A stretch of 64,000 nt of DNA from Bryobacterales bacterium (GCA_003164035.1 PLRS01000114.1:1-64000), one strand, 5' to 3'. Shown: positions 35,926-45,915, counted from the stretch's first letter. Notes: a model not told the origin generated them from the letters alone. A program made the numbers and translations.

Positions 35926-36595
35926 CGTTTGCCTCCGCCCCGTTGGCCGAAATCACGCCCTTGCGAATGGCATACAGAATCAGGTCCGCCACGCCGTGCA
36001 GGTTCAGCTTTTGAAAAATGTGCTGGCGGTGGCAGATCACGGTGGTCGGGCTGAGATTGAGAATCGCGGCCACATCCTTGTTCGACTGGCCCTCGGCGAG
36101 TAATTGCAGCACCTGGCGTTCCCGCGAGCTCAACAGGTCGTAACTGTCGGTGACGTTGCGTTCCTCCAGGTAGCGGACATACTCGTCGGCCAGAATCCGG
36201 CTCACCCTCGGGCTGAAGTAGGCCTTGCCGTTCGCCACCGCCCGCACCGCCTCCACCACTTCCAGCTCGGCCGAGCTCTTCAGCACGTAGCCTCGCGCCC
36301 CGGCCTTCAGCGCGCTAAGCAGATAGGATTCGTCGCTGTGTACGGTCAGCATCACCACCTGCGTGTCCGGCAGGTGCGCGCAGATCTGGCGCGCCGCTTC
36401 GATCCCGTTCATCACCGGCATGCCGACGTCGATCACGGCCACTTGCGGCCGCTCCCGCCTGGCCAGTTCCAGCGCCTGGCGGCCGTCGGGCGCTTCGGCC
36501 ACGATCTCAAAAGCCGGTTCGTGGGTCAGCAAGGTACGCAGACCCCGCCGGATGATGGCGTGGTCGTCGGCCAGAAGAATGCGAACTCTGGGCAT
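35918..36595 (-). CDS. NarL/LuxR-type response regulator
   Basis: A 225-residue regulator. The receiver has Asp56 as phospho-acceptor (VAVIDVGMPVMNG) and the conserved Thr/Lys pair (MLTVHSD, GYVLKSS). The C-terminal LuxR HTH is LSSRERQVLQLLAEGQSNKDVAAILNLSPTTV. ATG 36595 fits family starts (MPRVRILLADDH); the frame upstream is not conserved. It precedes and overlaps its kinase gene. Confidence 0.93.
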   Translation of the reverse strand: MPRVRILLADDHAIIRRGLRTLLTHEPAFEIVAEAPDGRQALELARRERPQVAVIDVGMPVMNGIEAARQICAHLPDTQVVMLTVHSDESYLLSALKAGARGYVLKSSAELEVVEAVRAVANGKAYFSPRVSRILADEYVRYLEERNVTDSYDLLSSRERQVLQLLAEGQSNKDVAAILNLSPTTVICHRQHIFQKLNLHGVADLILYAIRKGVISANGAEANDG

Positions 36596-36785
36596 GGATT
36601 GTCCTATCCGCTCCGAATTATAGCGGCTGGGCCGTTGGCGGGGAATCCTGCAAACAGAGGAGCCGGCTTCGGCGGCGGTGCGTGTGGAATCGTCCACCCT
36701 CCTCCGATCATAGGATTGTGCGGGTGCGATTCGGCGGGTACCATCGAACTGACGACAACGATCCGCCGAAATTCCGTCGAAACTT

Positions 36786-37499
36786 ATGCCTCCTAGTCCC
36801 TCTCTCCCCTTTCAGGCACTCGAACAACTGCGGCGCTACGATAGTTGTACGCTTTCGAACGCTGTTGAACGCCTCGGCCTGCGCCCGCGCAATGAAGGTT
36901 TCGTGGACGGAAGCATCGTCTGCCGCTTTCCTCACCTGCCGCCGGCCGCCGGCTATGCCGTGACCGGGCGCATTCGCACCTATGAGGAACCGATGGACGG
37001 CCATTGCTACTACGAACATCTGGGCTGGTGGCGTTACCTGGAAACCATCCCTACGCCCCGCATGGTGGTGTTGCAGGATGTGGACGACCGCCCCGGGTTT
37101 GGGGCCCTGTTCGGCGAAGTAGACGCCCGCATTTGCCGTGCCCTCGGTTGTGTGGGTTACGTCACCAACGGCGCGGTTCGCGATCTTGATGCCATCGACG
37201 CGCTGGGTTATCATCTTTTCGCTGGTTCGATTTCCGTTTCACACGCCTACGCGCACGTCGTCGATTTCGGAGGCCCTGTGGAAATTGGCGGCCTACGCGT
37301 CGCTCCCGGCGACTTGTTGTTTGGCGATCGCCATGGCGTTCTCTCCCTGCCATCGGCCGCAGTCCCGCGGCTCCCCGATCTGGCCGAGCAAGTGCTAGCC
37401 GAGGAGCGGGCGCTGTTCCAACTATGCCAGCCCGACAAGTTCTCCATCGACGCACTTGCAAACCGGATTCAGGAGATGGCGCGGAGGCAGCGATGCTAG
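36786..37499 (+). CDS. RraA-like / HMG aldolase-family protein
   Basis: A 237-residue RraA-fold protein. The motif GEVDARICRALGCVGYVTNGAVRDLDAI contains the Arg-Asp residues that bind substrate and metal in the 4-hydroxy-4-methyl-2-oxoglutarate aldolase branch; later GDLLFGDRHGVLSLP is also typical. Other family members inhibit RNase E. Its stop codon lies 7 bases inside the efflux adaptor gene, so it is co-translated with an RND pump, an unexpected association. Substrate unknown. Confidence 0.85.
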   Translation: MPPSPSLPFQALEQLRRYDSCTLSNAVERLGLRPRNEGFVDGSIVCRFPHLPPAAGYAVTGRIRTYEEPMDGHCYYEHLGWWRYLETIPTPRMVVLQDVDDRPGFGALFGEVDARICRALGCVGYVTNGAVRDLDAIDALGYHLFAGSISVSHAYAHVVDFGGPVEIGGLRVAPGDLLFGDRHGVLSLPSAAVPRLPDLAEQVLAEERALFQLCQPDKFSIDALANRIQEMARRQRC

Positions 37500-38713
37500 C
37501 CCCGCGCGCTCTGCTGGCCCTCCCTCTCGCCGCCGCCATCTGCGCCTTGGGCGGCTGCTCCGCCAAGGGCAGCGCCAAAGCCCAGCCGCCTTTGACCACG
37601 GTGGGCACGGTCGCGCTCACCCGTAAACCGATCTTCCGCCAGCTTACTGTCTCCTCCGAGCTCGTCCCTTTTCAGGAGATCGACATTTATGCCAAGGAAT
37701 CCGGCTACGTTAAACAACTTCTGGTGGATTACGGCACCCACGTGAAGCGGAATCAGCTTCTGGCCGTGCTGGAGATTCCGGAACTGGAAGTGCAGTTGCA
37801 ACAGGACGAAGCGGCCATCGACAACGAGCGGGAGATGGTCACCCATGCCCAGCATGAACAAACCCGCGTGGAAGCGCAGCACAACGCCTATCATTTGCAG
37901 TACACCCGCCTGAAAGGCGTGGCCGATAAGACTCCCGGCCTGGTGGCGCAGCAGGAAGTGGACGATTCGCAGGGCAAGGACCTGGCGGCCGAGGCGCAAG
38001 TGGAAGCGGCCCAATCGGCAGTCCAATCCGCCCAAAGCCAGTTGCTGCAGGCGCAGGCCAAGCTACAGCACGACCGGGTCCTGTTCGAGTACTCGAAACT
38101 TTACGCTCCTTTCGACGGCGTGGTAACCCAGCGCTACGCCAATCAGGGGACCCTGGTGCAAGCCGGAACCAGTTCCAGCACCCAGGTCATCCCCATCGTG
38201 AAGCTTTCCCAGGACGACCTGTTCCGCCTGGTAATTCCGGTGCCGGAGTCCTCAGTGAAGTTCGTTCGTCTGGGCAGCCGGGTTCAAGTGCGAGTGCCCT
38301 CGCTCGACAAAGTGGTTTCCGGACGTGTCGCGCGATTTTCGGTGGACGTCAGCCAGGATACCCGCACCATGCATACCGAAGTGGACGTTCCCAACCCCAC
38401 CCGAAGCCTCATGCCGGGCATGTTCGCCGAAGCCACCCTGACGCTGGAGGGCAACAACGACGCGCTCGCGGTCCCTCTGGCGGCTCTCGACCAGACCGCC
38501 GGTCAGGCCAGCGTTTTTCTGGTGAGCCCGGACAATCGCCTCGAGGAGAGAAGAGTTCAGATCGGGTTCGAGACATCGAGCGACGCCGAGGTGCTGAGCG
38601 GCCTGGCCGTGGGCGACCGGGTGGTGGTCAGCGACCGCAGCGGTCTTAAGCCGGGAATCGAAGTGCGGCCGCAAAATGCCGATGTCATGGAATTCGAAGC
38701 CGGCAAACAGTAA
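37493..38713 (+). CDS. RND efflux periplasmic adaptor (membrane fusion) lipoprotein
   Basis: A 406-residue adaptor. ATG 37493 gives a lipoprotein signal with lipobox LGGC, so it should be anchored to the inner membrane. Barrel-sandwich segments (EIDIYAKESGYVKQLLVDYG near 60-80 and FEYSKLYAPFDGVVTQRY near 200) flank a long helical hairpin, and the beta-barrel follows (RLGSRVQVRVPSLDKVVSGRV). It links the inner-membrane pump with the TolC-like channel encoded downstream. Confidence 0.92.
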   Translation: MLAPRALLALPLAAAICALGGCSAKGSAKAQPPLTTVGTVALTRKPIFRQLTVSSELVPFQEIDIYAKESGYVKQLLVDYGTHVKRNQLLAVLEIPELEVQLQQDEAAIDNEREMVTHAQHEQTRVEAQHNAYHLQYTRLKGVADKTPGLVAQQEVDDSQGKDLAAEAQVEAAQSAVQSAQSQLLQAQAKLQHDRVLFEYSKLYAPFDGVVTQRYANQGTLVQAGTSSSTQVIPIVKLSQDDLFRLVIPVPESSVKFVRLGSRVQVRVPSLDKVVSGRVARFSVDVSQDTRTMHTEVDVPNPTRSLMPGMFAEATLTLEGNNDALAVPLAALDQTAGQASVFLVSPDNRLEERRVQIGFETSSDAEVLSGLAVGDRVVVSDRSGLKPGIEVRPQNADVMEFEAGKQ

Positions 38714-38754
38714 TTAACCGTCCGGCCGGAGCGGCCGGCAGCCAACTCTCTCTT

Positions 38755-41700
38755 ATGCCACGTTTTTCGATTCGCAACCCGTACTTCATTGTGGTCATCT
38801 GCCTGGCGCTGCTGGTCATTGGAGCCACCAGCCTGGCGCGCATGCCCGTCGATCTGTTTCCGGCCATCAATATTCCCGTGGTGATGGTGGCCACCTTCTA
38901 CTCCGGCATGCCGCCGCAGGATATCGAGACCGACATCACCGACCCACTGGAGCGATTCTTCACCCTCGGCGCCGGCATCGATCACCAGGAATCGCGCTCC
39001 ATGCTCGGCGTCAGTCTGATCAAGATTTACTTTCAGCCGGGAAGCAACGCCGACTCGGACGTAACCGAAATCAGCAACCTGGCGCTGGCCGACCTGAAAC
39101 GGCTTCCTCCCGGCACCTTGCCGCCCGTGGTTCTAAAATTCGACGCCTCCAGCCTGCCGGTCTGCCTGGTTACCGTGAAAGGCGAGGGGCTCAACGAAAC
39201 CCGGCTCCACGACCTGGCGCAATTCCAGATTCGCAACCAGATCGGCGCCGGCGTGCAAGGCGCCGAAATCCCGCCGCCGTTCGGTGGCAAGTACCGCCAG
39301 ATCATGGTGTACGTCGACCCGTTCAAAATGTTCGCCCGCCAGCTTAGCCCCATGGACGTGGTGCGTGCGGTCAACGACGCCAACCTCATCATGCCCGCCG
39401 GCGACGTCAAGATAGGCCCTTACGACTATTACGTCTATTCCAACAGCATGGTCGATAAGGCCGAAGAACTGAACGACGTGCCGCTGAAAATGGTCGGGGA
39501 CCGCTGGGTGTCGGTTGCCGACGTAGGCAAAGCCGAGGATGCCGCCCAGATTCAGTACAACATCGTGCGGGTGGATGGCCAGAAGTCGTCTTACATCCCC
39601 ATCATGAAGCAGGGCGGCGACACCAATACCATCGCCGTGGTCAACGGAATCCGCAATCAGCTCCAGCACCTCTTCGAAGTTCCCAAACAACTGGTGACCA
39701 GCGTGGTCTTCGATCAGTCGGTCTATGTGAAGAACGCTCTGGAAACGGTGCTGCATGAAGGCGGGTTGGGTCTGGTCCTCACCAGCATCATGATCCTGCT
39801 CTTCCTCGGAAGCCTGCGGGCCACCTCAGCCGTGCTGATCTCGATTCCGCTCTCCGCGCTGGCCACCTTCGTGGTCCTGGCGATGATGGGCAGCACTGTC
39901 AACACCATGATCCTGGGCGGCCTGGCGCTGGCCTTTTCGCGCGTCATCGATAACTCGGTCATCTCGCTCGAAAACATCTATCGCCATCTGGAAATGGGCG
40001 CCGCTCCGGCCGTGGCGGCGGAAGTCGGCGGTGCCGAAGTGAACCTCGCGGTGCTGGCGGCGACCCTGGTGGACGTGGTCGATTTCTTCCCGGTGGTCTT
40101 CCTGTACGGCGTGGGAAAATTCCTGTTCTCCGCGCTCGCATTGGCGTTCTGCCTGTCGCTGCTGGCGTCTTTCGTAGTGGCAATGACCGTCATCCCCCTT
40201 TTCTGCTCCCGTTTCCTCAAAAGCATCCCCCACGAAGAACACGGCGAGAAGGAGCAGCCGGCCAGCCGCAATCTTTGGGACAGGTTCAACCATCACTTCA
40301 ATCGCGGTTTTACCAGAGTGCTCGACTTCTACGAAAGATCCGTGCGGCGGGCGCTGGCGCGTCCGTGGCTGACCGTCGCCGCGCTGGCCATCCTGTTCTT
40401 CGCGAGTTTCGCCATCTATCCCCTGCTTGGTCTCGCCTTCTTCCCCCAAACCGACGCCGGCCAGTTCACCATCAATGCCAAACTTCCCACCGGCACGCGA
40501 ATCGAAATCACCAACGATTACGTAGCCAGGGTGGAGGACCTGATCCGGCACACGGTGTCCCCGGAGGACCTGAAGATCATCGTCTCCAATATCGGAGTCG
40601 TGGCCGACTTTTCGGCCCTCTACACCACCAACGCCGGTCCCTACACGGCCACCATTCAGGTGCAGCTCAACGAACAACACAAGACCAGCAGCTTCGAATA
40701 CATGGACCGGGTGCGGCAGGCGATCGCGCGGCGGTATCCCCAAATCCGCACCTTCTTTTCCAGCGGCTCCATGGTGGACGCAGTGCTCAATTCGGGCATG
40801 CCCGCGCCCATCGACATTCAACTCGCCAGTTCCAATCTGCCCCTCTCCTACAGCGTGGCCCAGGGCTTGGCGGCGCGCATCCGCCAACTGCCCGGCGTGG
40901 GCCAGGTCTACATCCCGCAAGACATGAACTATCCCGGCCTGCAGTTGAACGTGAACCGTATTCACGCCGGCGAGCTCGGCCTGAGCCAGAGAGACGTCAT
41001 CGACAATCTGATTACCTCGTTGAACTCGGATTACATGATTGCGCCCAATTACTGGGTGGATTATAAGACGGGCAACGACTATTACGTCACGGTGCAGTAT
41101 TTCGAGCACGGCAGCGGCGCTATCCATAATCTGGTGGATCTTAGCCAGATGCCGCTACGCGCTCCCGCTCTTACCAAACCGACGACGCTCGATGCGGTCG
41201 CCAGCGTCAAGCGAATCGAAACGCCCACCGAAATCGACCACTACCAGATCAAGCGAGTCATGGATGTCTACGTATCGCCGTCGGGCGAAGACTTGGGCAA
41301 CGTGACTAAGTCGATTCAGAAGGTGATCGCCGACACCAAAATCCCGGAAGGCATGCTGGTGGATTTGCACGGCATGGTGGAGGGCATGTTCGCTTCCTTC
41401 AAGAGCTTCGGGTTCGGCTTTACCCTGTCTTTCATCCTGCTCTTTCTCATCCTGGTGGCGCAGTTCCGGTCTTTCATCGACCCCTTTCTGATCATGCTGG
41501 CGATTCCGATGGGCTTCATCGGCGTGCTCATCATTCTGCCGCTCACCCACAGCACCCTCAACGTCATGTCGCTGATGGGTGTGCTGATGCTGATCGGCAT
41601 CGCCGATTCCAACAGCATTCTCATCGTGGATTTCGCCCACAAGCTGGAAGGGGAAGGGAAGTCGGTGGAAGATGCGATTGTCACCGCCTGCCGCGTACGC

Positions 41701-41928
41701 TTGCGCCCGATTCTGATGACCTCGCTCGCCACCATCATCGGTATGATCCCGATGGCCATGAAGCTGGGCGAGGGCGCGGAGCAATACGCTCCCATGGCGA
41801 AGGCCATCATCGGCGGACTCACAACATCCGTGATTTTGACCGTGTTCATCGTTCCCGCGGCGTATCTGTTGGTCTATCGCAACAGACGCCCCAATCCGCC
41901 GGCGATCCCGGCCACGGAGGCAGCCTGA
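38755..41928 (+). CDS. RND efflux pump inner-membrane subunit (AcrB family)
   Basis: A 1057-residue RND transporter with the two-fold repeat of six helices and two periplasmic porter loops. Family motifs include RMPVDLFPAINIPVV near the N terminus and RLRPILMTSLATIIGMIPMA near 980. At the proton-relay sites the helix-4 motif is RVIDNSVISLEN (Asp399, Asn400), where AcrB has Asp407-Asp408, and the helix-10 motif is IADSNSILIVDF with Ser952 in place of AcrB Lys940. It is clearly a pump-type protein but its coupling residues differ from the hydrophobic multidrug pumps. It overlaps the TolC-like gene by one base. Confidence 0.92.
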   Translation: MPRFSIRNPYFIVVICLALLVIGATSLARMPVDLFPAINIPVVMVATFYSGMPPQDIETDITDPLERFFTLGAGIDHQESRSMLGVSLIKIYFQPGSNADSDVTEISNLALADLKRLPPGTLPPVVLKFDASSLPVCLVTVKGEGLNETRLHDLAQFQIRNQIGAGVQGAEIPPPFGGKYRQIMVYVDPFKMFARQLSPMDVVRAVNDANLIMPAGDVKIGPYDYYVYSNSMVDKAEELNDVPLKMVGDRWVSVADVGKAEDAAQIQYNIVRVDGQKSSYIPIMKQGGDTNTIAVVNGIRNQLQHLFEVPKQLVTSVVFDQSVYVKNALETVLHEGGLGLVLTSIMILLFLGSLRATSAVLISIPLSALATFVVLAMMGSTVNTMILGGLALAFSRVIDNSVISLENIYRHLEMGAAPAVAAEVGGAEVNLAVLAATLVDVVDFFPVVFLYGVGKFLFSALALAFCLSLLASFVVAMTVIPLFCSRFLKSIPHEEHGEKEQPASRNLWDRFNHHFNRGFTRVLDFYERSVRRALARPWLTVAALAILFFASFAIYPLLGLAFFPQTDAGQFTINAKLPTGTRIEITNDYVARVEDLIRHTVSPEDLKIIVSNIGVVADFSALYTTNAGPYTATIQVQLNEQHKTSSFEYMDRVRQAIARRYPQIRTFFSSGSMVDAVLNSGMPAPIDIQLASSNLPLSYSVAQGLAARIRQLPGVGQVYIPQDMNYPGLQLNVNRIHAGELGLSQRDVIDNLITSLNSDYMIAPNYWVDYKTGNDYYVTVQYFEHGSGAIHNLVDLSQMPLRAPALTKPTTLDAVASVKRIETPTEIDHYQIKRVMDVYVSPSGEDLGNVTKSIQKVIADTKIPEGMLVDLHGMVEGMFASFKSFGFGFTLSFILLFLILVAQFRSFIDPFLIMLAIPMGFIGVLIILPLTHSTLNVMSLMGVLMLIGIADSNSILIVDFAHKLEGEGKSVEDAIVTACRVRLRPILMTSLATIIGMIPMAMKLGEGAEQYAPMAKAIIGGLTTSVILTVFIVPAAYLLVYRNRRPNPPAIPATEAA

Positions 41929-43232
41929 TGCGCATCGCTACCAATCTCCCGCTAATCGCCCTCGCCTGCGCCTGTCTGGCAGCGGCCCAAACCGGCGCGC
42001 CGGTGCTCCTCACTCTTCAGGACGCCGAAGCGCTCGCTCTCAAGAACCATCCCCAGGTGCAGGCCGCCCAACACGCCGTGGCCGCCCAAGGCCAGCGCGT
42101 GGTGGAAAGCCGCGCGGCGTATTATCCCGACATCTACGGTTTGGCTACGGGCTCGGAGGCGAACAGAGACGGGCGAATCGGCGCCGGGTACCTTTCGACG
42201 TCGAGCCTGTTCAACCGTTTCGGCGACGGCATCCAGATCGATCAGTTGATCACCGATTCGGGCCGCACCCCCAACCTGGTGGCCCAGTCCAGGCTGCTGC
42301 GCAACGCCGCGGACCAGACTCTTCAGGCCACCCGCTACGACGTGCTGATGGCCGTCAACCGCGCTTATTTCGGCGTCTTGCAATCGCAAGCCACGGTAAA
42401 GGTGGCTCAGGAGACCATCGCCGCCCGCCAATTGCTGGTCGACCAGGTAACCGCGTTGGCCAATAACAAGCTGCGCTCGGAACTGGACGTGAGCTTCGCC
42501 GACGTCAGCCGGTCCGAGGCGCAACTGCTGCTGATCCGCGCGCAAGACGCAGTGCAGCGCACGTTTGCGGAGTTGACCCGCACCCTCGGCTCGCAACAGA
42601 ACGCCGCTTACCGCCTGTCCGAAGAGCCGCTGCCTCCCAGCCCGGCGACCAACGTTGAAGACCTGGTCGCACAGGCTCTCCAGAACCGTCCCGAACTGGC
42701 CGGCCTGCGCCTTTCGCGCGACGCGGCCTATCGTCTGGAGCAGGCCGAACGCGACCTCAGCCGACCCACCGTCAGCTTCGTGGCCGTGGCAGGCTATATG
42801 CCGTACATCGACCAGATCACCCTGCCGCGAGCGATCCCCGGTGAATACGAAGGCGCGGCCGTGAACGTAAGCGTGCCTATCTTCAACGGCCACCTGTTTT
42901 CGGCGCGGCGCGAAGAAGCGCACGAACGCGCCCTCGAATCCGACCAGCGAGTCCGCGACCTGGAAGACAGCATCGCGCGCGACGTCCGCGCCGCCTGGGC
43001 CTCATCGGTCACCGCCTATCAGGAGCTGGACGTTACCGCCCAAATGGTGCGTGAAGCCTCGCTCGGCATGAGCCTGGCGCAAGGCCGCTACGATATCGGG
43101 CTCTCCTCCATCGTCGAGCTGACCCAGGCCCAGCTCAACCTGACCAGCGCCGAAATCGAAAACTTGAGCGCCAAGTACGGTTATCAGGCTCAATACGCGG
43201 AGCTGCAGTACGCTATCGGAGCGCTACGATAA
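41928..43232 (+). CDS. TolC-family outer-membrane efflux protein
   Basis: A 434-residue outer-membrane channel protein. A signal peptide (NLPLIALACACLAAAQT) is followed by two repeats of the outer-membrane efflux protein fold, with long helices and the repeated LALKNHPQV...N and ALQNRPELAGLRLSRDAA motifs. Its ATG shares a base with the stop of the pump gene. It completes the RraA-adaptor-pump-channel operon. Confidence 0.92.
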   Translation: MRIATNLPLIALACACLAAAQTGAPVLLTLQDAEALALKNHPQVQAAQHAVAAQGQRVVESRAAYYPDIYGLATGSEANRDGRIGAGYLSTSSLFNRFGDGIQIDQLITDSGRTPNLVAQSRLLRNAADQTLQATRYDVLMAVNRAYFGVLQSQATVKVAQETIAARQLLVDQVTALANNKLRSELDVSFADVSRSEAQLLLIRAQDAVQRTFAELTRTLGSQQNAAYRLSEEPLPPSPATNVEDLVAQALQNRPELAGLRLSRDAAYRLEQAERDLSRPTVSFVAVAGYMPYIDQITLPRAIPGEYEGAAVNVSVPIFNGHLFSARREEAHERALESDQRVRDLEDSIARDVRAAWASSVTAYQELDVTAQMVREASLGMSLAQGRYDIGLSSIVELTQAQLNLTSAEIENLSAKYGYQAQYAELQYAIGALR

Positions 43233-43274
43233 CCTCGGATGCAATTTGAGCCGCGACACGGGAAACGAACTCCG

Positions 43275-43454
43275 ATGACAACCGATTCGAATACAGCGGG
43301 CGCTAACCGAGGAAAGACACCCCGGTTCGTAATTGGAAAGTTTCTGCTCGTAGTCGTCTTGACAATCGTCTTCTTTCTGCTCGCACACAGCATGGTGCGT
43401 CACCGCTTCCATGAGGGCGGCCGGGTCAATCGGAACGGCTCCCTCGTACCATAG
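43275..43454 (+). CDS. Possible small single-pass membrane protein
   Basis: From ATG 43275 a 59-residue frame encodes a hydrophilic N terminus, one strong hydrophobic helix (VIGKFLLVVVLTIVFFLLAH, about 18-37) and a basic tail. It sits 42 bases after the TolC-like gene. An upstream ATG at 43239 is possible. No family is recognised and no clear Shine-Dalgarno is present, so moderate confidence only. Confidence 0.45.
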   Translation: MTTDSNTAGANRGKTPRFVIGKFLLVVVLTIVFFLLAHSMVRHRFHEGGRVNRNGSLVP

Positions 43455-43480
43455 CGGCGCCAGAACCGCGTGACTCACCT

Positions 43481-44845
43481 TCAAAACCGGGTGACTTCGG
43501 TGAAATTAAAATCGCGCACCAGCATGGCCGGAACCACCATGTCGAAAGTCTCTTCGCCGGAGGCCCGCACCGGCGCCGAAATCGCTTCCACGTTCGAGAG
43601 CATTTCGATCAGCCCCTGATTGAAACGGAAATTGCGCAGCCCGGCGGTGACGCGGCCGTCCTCCACCAGGAAGGTGCCGTCGCGAGTCATCCCGGTAAAG
43701 ATCTTGTCGTACGGGTCGACCTCGCGAATGTACCATAGGCGCGTCACCAGAATGCCGCGGCCGGTGGAAGCGATCATCTCTTCCACCGAACTCCCGCCTC
43801 CGGCGATCACGATATTCACGGGCGCTTCGCCGTATTCGTTGGGCAGGCTGAAACCATGGCCGGTGGGTTCCACGCCGGCCCGCGCCGCGGCCTGCCGGCA
43901 ATAGGCGATCTGCCGCACGACGCCGCGCTCCACCAGCGTGAGCCGCCGCCGCGGCACTCCCTCGCCGTCGAAGGGAGCGCCGGATTGCAGCGGATCGAAC
44001 ACGTCGTCGTGGATGGTGATGTTGTCTCCGAACAGCTTCGCGCCCACGCGATCGTTGAGGAAGCCGCGGCTGTCTTCGAGAGCCGTAGCGCTGAAATCGC
44101 CGAACATCTGGCCCACCAGGTCCAGCACGGCGGCCGGCTCCAGGATCGCCGTATAGCGTCCCGGCGGGACTTCGCGGGGGGACCGCGACCGCGCCGCCTT
44201 CGCGGCCGCCGATCCGGCTAACTTCACCGGATCGAAATCGGTCAGGCGGCAGCCGCTCGCCTTGGCCCAGCCGGAACTGTCGGCGTCCATGGCGGTGATG
44301 GAAAAACGTGCCATCGTTTCCCGGTGCACGGCCGCCACGCCGCGCGTATTGAAAAGCGCAAAATCGGTTTCGTCGGTGGAGTAAATGCCCGCACCTGTCT
44401 GGCTATGGCTTTCCACCACGCCAATGGCTTCGGCGACGGCGCGGGCGCGCTCGTCGGGTGTAGCGCACGCCGTCGGCTGGTGCCAGCGCTCCACCGGTGG
44501 GCTTTGTTTCACCGCCGGCTCGGCCAGCGGCAGCAGCCCAGCGTCCGCTTCGCTGAGCCGCGTAAGCGCGATGGCCTCTTCCACGACGCGGCGAATGGAA
44601 TCCCTGTCGACGCGATTGGTGGCGGCGCGAGCGGTGCGCCCGCCGATCACGGGCCGTACCGATACCACCGTGCTCCGCTCAGCCACGTTCTGATGAATCG
44701 CGTTATTGGCGAAACGGGTGAGCGCCTGGGTTTCCGAGTCCACGGAAACTTCGATTTCGCCCACCCCGTGCCCGCGGGCTTCGCTCACCACGCGCTCGAA
44801 GATCTCGGCGGCGCGGGCCGGATTGTTTTCAGTGCTGGTGGACAT
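43481..44845 (-). CDS. TldE/PmbA-family protein
   Basis: A 454-residue member of the TldD/PmbA family. It lacks the zinc-binding HExxxH motif that marks TldD, so it is the TldE/PmbA-type subunit. Conserved regions are GRYTAILEPAAVLDLVGQM, DGEGVPRRRLTLVERGVV and GEAPVNIVIAGGGSSVEEMI. TldE works with TldD in processing modified peptides and in antitoxin turnover. tldD is not in the window. Confidence 0.88.
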   Translation of the reverse strand: MSTSTENNPARAAEIFERVVSEARGHGVGEIEVSVDSETQALTRFANNAIHQNVAERSTVVSVRPVIGGRTARAATNRVDRDSIRRVVEEAIALTRLSEADAGLLPLAEPAVKQSPPVERWHQPTACATPDERARAVAEAIGVVESHSQTGAGIYSTDETDFALFNTRGVAAVHRETMARFSITAMDADSSGWAKASGCRLTDFDPVKLAGSAAAKAARSRSPREVPPGRYTAILEPAAVLDLVGQMFGDFSATALEDSRGFLNDRVGAKLFGDNITIHDDVFDPLQSGAPFDGEGVPRRRLTLVERGVVRQIAYCRQAAARAGVEPTGHGFSLPNEYGEAPVNIVIAGGGSSVEEMIASTGRGILVTRLWYIREVDPYDKIFTGMTRDGTFLVEDGRVTAGLRNFRFNQGLIEMLSNVEAISAPVRASGEETFDMVVPAMLVRDFNFTEVTRF

Positions 44846-44962
44846 GGAGCCTCTGAAAAATCAAACTATCGCCATGGACGACCGCCGGTAAGTTCTTTGT
44901 TTGCTTAATCGGTGTGCATCTTTGTGCATCCGTGGCGATAATTCTTCGCCCCCTCTCGGAGC

Positions 44963-45787
44963 CTAATCGGTGATGTCGAACGACGGGCCTTCCTGGGAGG
45001 CTACCTCTTCGGCGCGGGCGGCGGCATGGCGCGCCAGGTCGAGATACGCCGCTCCCTCGGCCGGTTTCAGCACGATCGGATTGCCGCTATCCCCGCCCAC
45101 GCGAACTTGCGGGTCGAGCGGCAGCTCGCCCAGAAAGTGTACGCCCAGTTGCTCGGCGGTGCGCTTCCCGCCGCCGTGGCTGAATACATCGATGCGCACG
45201 CCGCAGTGCGGGCAATCGAGGTAGCTCATGTTCTCCACGATGCCCAGAATCGGCACCCGCACCTGGTGGAACATGGCCACGGCCTTGCGGGCGTCTTCCA
45301 GCGATACGTCCGAGGGCGTGGTCACCACCATGGCGCCGGTGATAGGAGCCGTCTGGATCAGGGAAAGCTGCACATCGCCCGTGCCAGGGGGCAAATCGAT
45401 CACCAGGTAATCCAACTCGCCCCAATCCACCCCGCGCAGGAACTGCTGGATGACGGAGTGGAGCATGGGCCCGCGCCAAACCAGCGGCTTGTCGCCGGGA
45501 TTCAGGAACCCCATCGACATGATCTTCACCCCGTACTGGTCGAGCGGCTGGATGCGGTCGCCGTGCGCCATTGGCGTTTCGTTGATGCCCATCATCAGCG
45601 GCACGTTGGGTCCGTAAACGTCGGCATCCATCAGGCCCGCGCGCAGGCCGAGCGCGCCCAGGCCAACCGCCAGGTTGACCGCGACGGTAGTCTTACCAAC
45701 GCCTCCCTTTCCGGACCCCACCGCAATCAGGTACTTCACGCCGGGGATAGGCAGTTTGGGAGGAGCGCCAGGGGGATTCATCGCCAC
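44963..45787 (-). CDS. Mrp/NBP35-type Fe-S cluster carrier ATPase (ApbC)
   Basis: A 274-residue P-loop ATPase with the deviant Walker A GSGKGGVGKTTVAVNL, MDADVYGPNVPLMMG and IDLPPGTGDVQLSL. The CxxC pair that binds a bridging [4Fe-4S] cluster is present (SYLDCPHCG). It lacks the N-terminal MIP18-type domain (about 80 residues) of many bacterial Mrp proteins. It is involved in iron-sulfur cluster transfer. ATG 45781 is an alternative start. Confidence 0.92.
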   Translation of the reverse strand: MAMNPPGAPPKLPIPGVKYLIAVGSGKGGVGKTTVAVNLAVGLGALGLRAGLMDADVYGPNVPLMMGINETPMAHGDRIQPLDQYGVKIMSMGFLNPGDKPLVWRGPMLHSVIQQFLRGVDWGELDYLVIDLPPGTGDVQLSLIQTAPITGAMVVTTPSDVSLEDARKAVAMFHQVRVPILGIVENMSYLDCPHCGVRIDVFSHGGGKRTAEQLGVHFLGELPLDPQVRVGGDSGNPIVLKPAEGAAYLDLARHAAARAEEVASQEGPSFDITD

Positions 45788-45915
45788 TATCGTAGCAGCA
45801 CGCGCCCGCGGCGCTCACCTACCTTGGCTCCCGTGCACAAAAATGCACAAGGGGGTCGGACTTCGGGATCACCGGGTCTGAATTGGGTAGGGCTAAATCC
45901 GCGCTACACTCAATC

